15,606 nucleotides of DNA from Candidatus Uhrbacteria bacterium (GTDB taxonomy: Bacteria; Patescibacteriota; Patescibacteriia; UBA9934; UBA10169). Location of the stretch: positions 105,668 to 121,273 of the forward strand of contig DNYJ01000038.1 of assembly GCA_003505155.1 (NCBI GenBank). Direction: 5' to 3'. The notes under the pieces are model-generated. The model was not told the origin of the DNA and did not search any database. It saw only the letters and a list, made by a program, of their open reading frames with translations. Position 1 is the first letter of the stretch. Every line of letters starts with the position of its first letter. Shown one piece after another: positions 13,664 to 15,606 of this stretch. Made by a program: the position numbers and the translations under genes.

Positions 13664-14859
13664 TTGAAGACTTGTTCGAGAGCAACGAGATGTTTTTGAG
13701 ACGCATAGATCGTCTCGACGCGTTTGCGGGCGGTTTTACCGAGATCTTGGATTTTTTTTGGGTTGGCAAGAGCCCTCTCGATCGCACCCTTCCAAAACTG
13801 TACATTTCCCGACGGCAAGACAATTCCAGACACGCCGTCTTCAATCACCTCGGGCAATCCCCCACGGTCGCTCACGAGAACCACCTTGCCGTGCGCCATC
13901 GCCTCGAGCGCTACGAGGCCAAACACCTCCTGCCAGAGCGATGGGACGATCACGACGGAGGCTCGCGCGTACGCCAAAGCGAGAGCTTCTCGCCCAAGCC
14001 AGCCAGTCACTTCGACGTTTAAGAGTCCTCTTGCTCGAGCTCGAACCTCCTCGCCGAGCGGCCCGTCCCCCGCAAGAATAAATTTTGTGTTCGACATTTT
14101 TTTGGCGAGATCAAGCACGAACCGCACGCCTTTCTCTTCCACAAACCGCCCGACGAAGAGCACGGAACCGTCGCCTCCCTGCGAAGGCTCGATCTTCGAA
14201 GCGTCAATAAAATGAGGAAGAACCTGAACCTTGTTTTCAGGATACCCTGCGGCGATCATTTCGCGCGCGACAAACTCGGAGGGGCAAAGGAACTTCGAAA
14301 TGCCGCGGTCATAGAGACGCAGGGCGCGATGGAGCTTGAATGAGAGCGTTTGGGCAAAGCTCGCGGCGTAGGAGTGCTTGTGAAAACGCGAGAGGGTCGC
14401 TCGCGTTATTCCCCACCCTCGTAAATTTGCATGACGTCCATCCTTCCACAGCATGTAGTTAGGGGAAACAAGATGGTAATCGTGAACCGTCATCACGGCG
14501 GGAATGTGCGCCTCCTGCAGAGCGTCGAGGATGGAGGGTGAGATCTGCGTGTAGATGTTGTGGACATGGGCGATGTCGGGTTTTGCTTCCGCAATGAGGC
14601 GGCGCATCTTGTCGCGCGCTTCAAAGCTGTAGAGCATACGGCCGAACGTGCGCAGACCTCCAAGAGCGTGCGTTACACGCGACGTCTCCACGGGAGAAAC
14701 GAAATACTTCGACCACGGAGTTTTGAGATTCTCCGGATGCTCCATCGCAAACGGAATCACTTCATGGCCAGCCGATTCCAAAAGACGGTTCACTTCGAGC
14801 TGGTAGCGTGAAGCCCCGTCGCGATCGAAATAATATTTGTGGACACTCAAAATTTTCAT
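13633..14859 (-). CDS. GT4-family glycosyltransferase with a transposon-derived C-terminus
   Basis: 408 residues from ATG 14859, which overlaps the upstream gene's TGA (ATGA). The N-terminal Rossmann domain binds the acceptor (MKILSVHKYYFDRDGASRYQ; DIAHVHNIY at 95-103; VMTVHDYHLVSPNY at 122-135). The C-terminal nucleotide-sugar domain shows VLFVGRFVEEKGV (233-245), LAGDGPLGEEV (262-272), VTGWLGREALALAYARASVVIVPS, and the E-x7-E pair E311/E319 in EVFGLVALE, then GGLPEVIEDGVSGIVLPSG. This is a retaining GT-B enzyme that adds one sugar from an NDP-sugar to a lipid-linked or polysaccharide acceptor on the cytoplasmic face. The last residues (GVRSDYGLF) are encoded by the inserted palindrome. The catalytic domains end before it, so the enzyme is probably still functional. 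Sugar and acceptor cannot be told from sequence. Confidence 0.9.
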   Translation of the reverse strand: MKILSVHKYYFDRDGASRYQLEVNRLLESAGHEVIPFAMEHPENLKTPWSKYFVSPVETSRVTHALGGLRTFGRMLYSFEARDKMRRLIAEAKPDIAHVHNIYTQISPSILDALQEAHIPAVMTVHDYHLVSPNYMLWKDGRHANLRGWGITRATLSRFHKHSYAASFAQTLSFKLHRALRLYDRGISKFLCPSEFVAREMIAAGYPENKVQVLPHFIDASKIEPSQGGDGSVLFVGRFVEEKGVRFVLDLAKKMSNTKFILAGDGPLGEEVRARARGLLNVEVTGWLGREALALAYARASVVIVPSLWQEVFGLVALEAMAHGKVVLVSDRGGLPEVIEDGVSGIVLPSGNVQFWKGAIERALANPKKIQDLGKTARKRVETIYASQKHLVALEQVFNGVRSDYGLF

Positions 14860-15606
14860 AAGCGCAGGATTCCCTCCTTTTGTGCCAACACGACCACGAC
14901 GCCGGCATAACCCCAGAAATAAAACGCAAGGGTTCGGGCTTCGAGAAAGCTGGCCAGAAACGCGTTGAGCGATACCGCCACTACCGCTCCGCAAAAACCA
15001 AGCGCCACCGCGCGGGCAAACTCATCCTTCCCTTCCCTCCAAAGTTGATGCGAAAGACGAAACAGTATCACAATCATCCAAAGATAGAACACCAGTCCCA
15101 GCGTCCCCGTCTCTCCCCAAAGCGACAGCCAATTATTGTCAATGTAGCCTTCCGTTCCGGCCACGCCAAATGGAAGCCCAAGTTCGTTATAAACGCTCGT
15201 GTTGCGCAAGGCTGACACCGCCCCTCCGCCGAACGTCCCCGGACCGTGGCCGAAGAGCGGCGCCGCGGGGATGACATGAAGCGGCGTATTCACAATCCAA
15301 AAGAGACGACCAAGCCCATAATATTCCCCCTGCCATCGAGCGACGGAGAACGCCTCGAAGAATCGTTCAGCGACGGTTTGCGAAGGAACATCCACAAGAC
15401 GATTGACGACGAGACCTGTCACGCCCAGGTACGCCACGGCGACGAGAAGAAACCCGCCCACGGCCAGTTTCACGCGCCGATCTCTTTTGAACACCCACGC
15501 AATAAGAAGAAAGCCCAAGACAAACCCGAACCAGCCTGAACGCGAGTACGTGAGAGCGAGCGCGGGCAACCCAAGAAGAAAGACGAGCCACAGCTCTTTG
15601 CGCCAC
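14856..15606 (-). CDS. O-antigen ligase/polymerase-like membrane protein (Wzy_C/WaaL type), C-terminal part; runs off right edge
   Basis: The visible 249 residues begin mid-helix (WRKELWLVFLLGLPALALTY) and the start lies past the right edge. Motifs of the Wzy_C/O-antigen ligase family are clear: LTYSRSGWFGFVLGF with the conserved SRSGW, a further TM helix (LAVGGFLLVAVAYLGVTGLVV), a large outer loop with PLFGHGPGTFGGG, DNNWLSLWGETGTLGLVFYL, and two more TM helices near the end (residue block AVALGFCGAVVAVSLNAFL and the last FYFWGYAGVVVVLAQ). These enzymes join lipid-linked glycans to an acceptor or polymerise them on the outer face of the membrane. Its stop overlaps the GT4 start by 4 nt, so the two are one operon. 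Whether it is a ligase or a polymerase cannot be decided, and some related proteins are protein O-glycosylating ligases. Confidence 0.85.
   Translation of the reverse strand, partial: WRKELWLVFLLGLPALALTYSRSGWFGFVLGFLLIAWVFKRDRRVKLAVGGFLLVAVAYLGVTGLVVNRLVDVPSQTVAERFFEAFSVARWQGEYYGLGRLFWIVNTPLHVIPAAPLFGHGPGTFGGGAVSALRNTSVYNELGLPFGVAGTEGYIDNNWLSLWGETGTLGLVFYLWMIVILFRLSHQLWREGKDEFARAVALGFCGAVVAVSLNAFLASFLEARTLAFYFWGYAGVVVVLAQKEGILRL

Overview
The window (about 50% GC, raw sequence only) looks like a contig from an uncultured Candidatus Patescibacteria/CPR bacterium, probably in the Parcubacteria range. I infer this from several things seen together: an ECF sigma factor gene joined to a DUF5667-type membrane protein gene; a very large Ala/Ser/Thr/Asp-rich secreted protein; an HTH gene joined to a glycosidase/FG-GAP fusion; REP-like GGGGTCAGGTC palindromes; and an in-frame LPTGQAGG insertion. 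The lineage call is inference, not proof.

Layout. Positions 1-1418 (minus) hold a two-gene unit, a membrane-anchored TPR protein followed 3 nt later by a secreted subtilisin-like protease cut off by the left edge. Positions 1419-1735 are non-coding: eight TTCTACG/CGTAGAA heptamers, a 25-bp near-perfect inverted repeat and a strong terminator hairpin. Positions 1736-5569 (minus) are one 1277-residue secreted protein with about six degenerate beta-sandwich units, an S-layer or giant surface protein candidate, preceded by a hairpin-rich leader. Positions 5734-7365 (minus) hold an ECF sigma factor followed by a single-TM DUF5667 protein. A divergent intergenic region leads into a plus-strand operon (7515-11662): small HTH protein, GHL15-like glycosidase with an FG-GAP propeller, and a 612-residue membrane-anchored multi-domain envelope protein.

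The end of that operon is interrupted by a REP-associated tyrosine transposase (RAYT) element, 11661-12601. It has 35-bp inverted ends and is flanked by a 37-bp imperfect direct duplication of the upstream gene's 3' end. The rest (12645-15606, minus) is a polysaccharide-type cluster: O-antigen ligase/polymerase-like membrane protein (cut by the right edge), GT4 glycosyltransferase (4-nt overlap) and an ATP-grasp enzyme. A 63-bp palindrome with ends like those of the RAYT element has landed between the last two genes and supplies the glycosyltransferase's final codons and stop.

Taken together this is a cell-envelope region: surface protein, secreted protease and glycosidase, polysaccharide synthesis and an envelope-linked sigma factor, remodelled by small REP-type elements. 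No rRNA, tRNA or CRISPR array was recognised.
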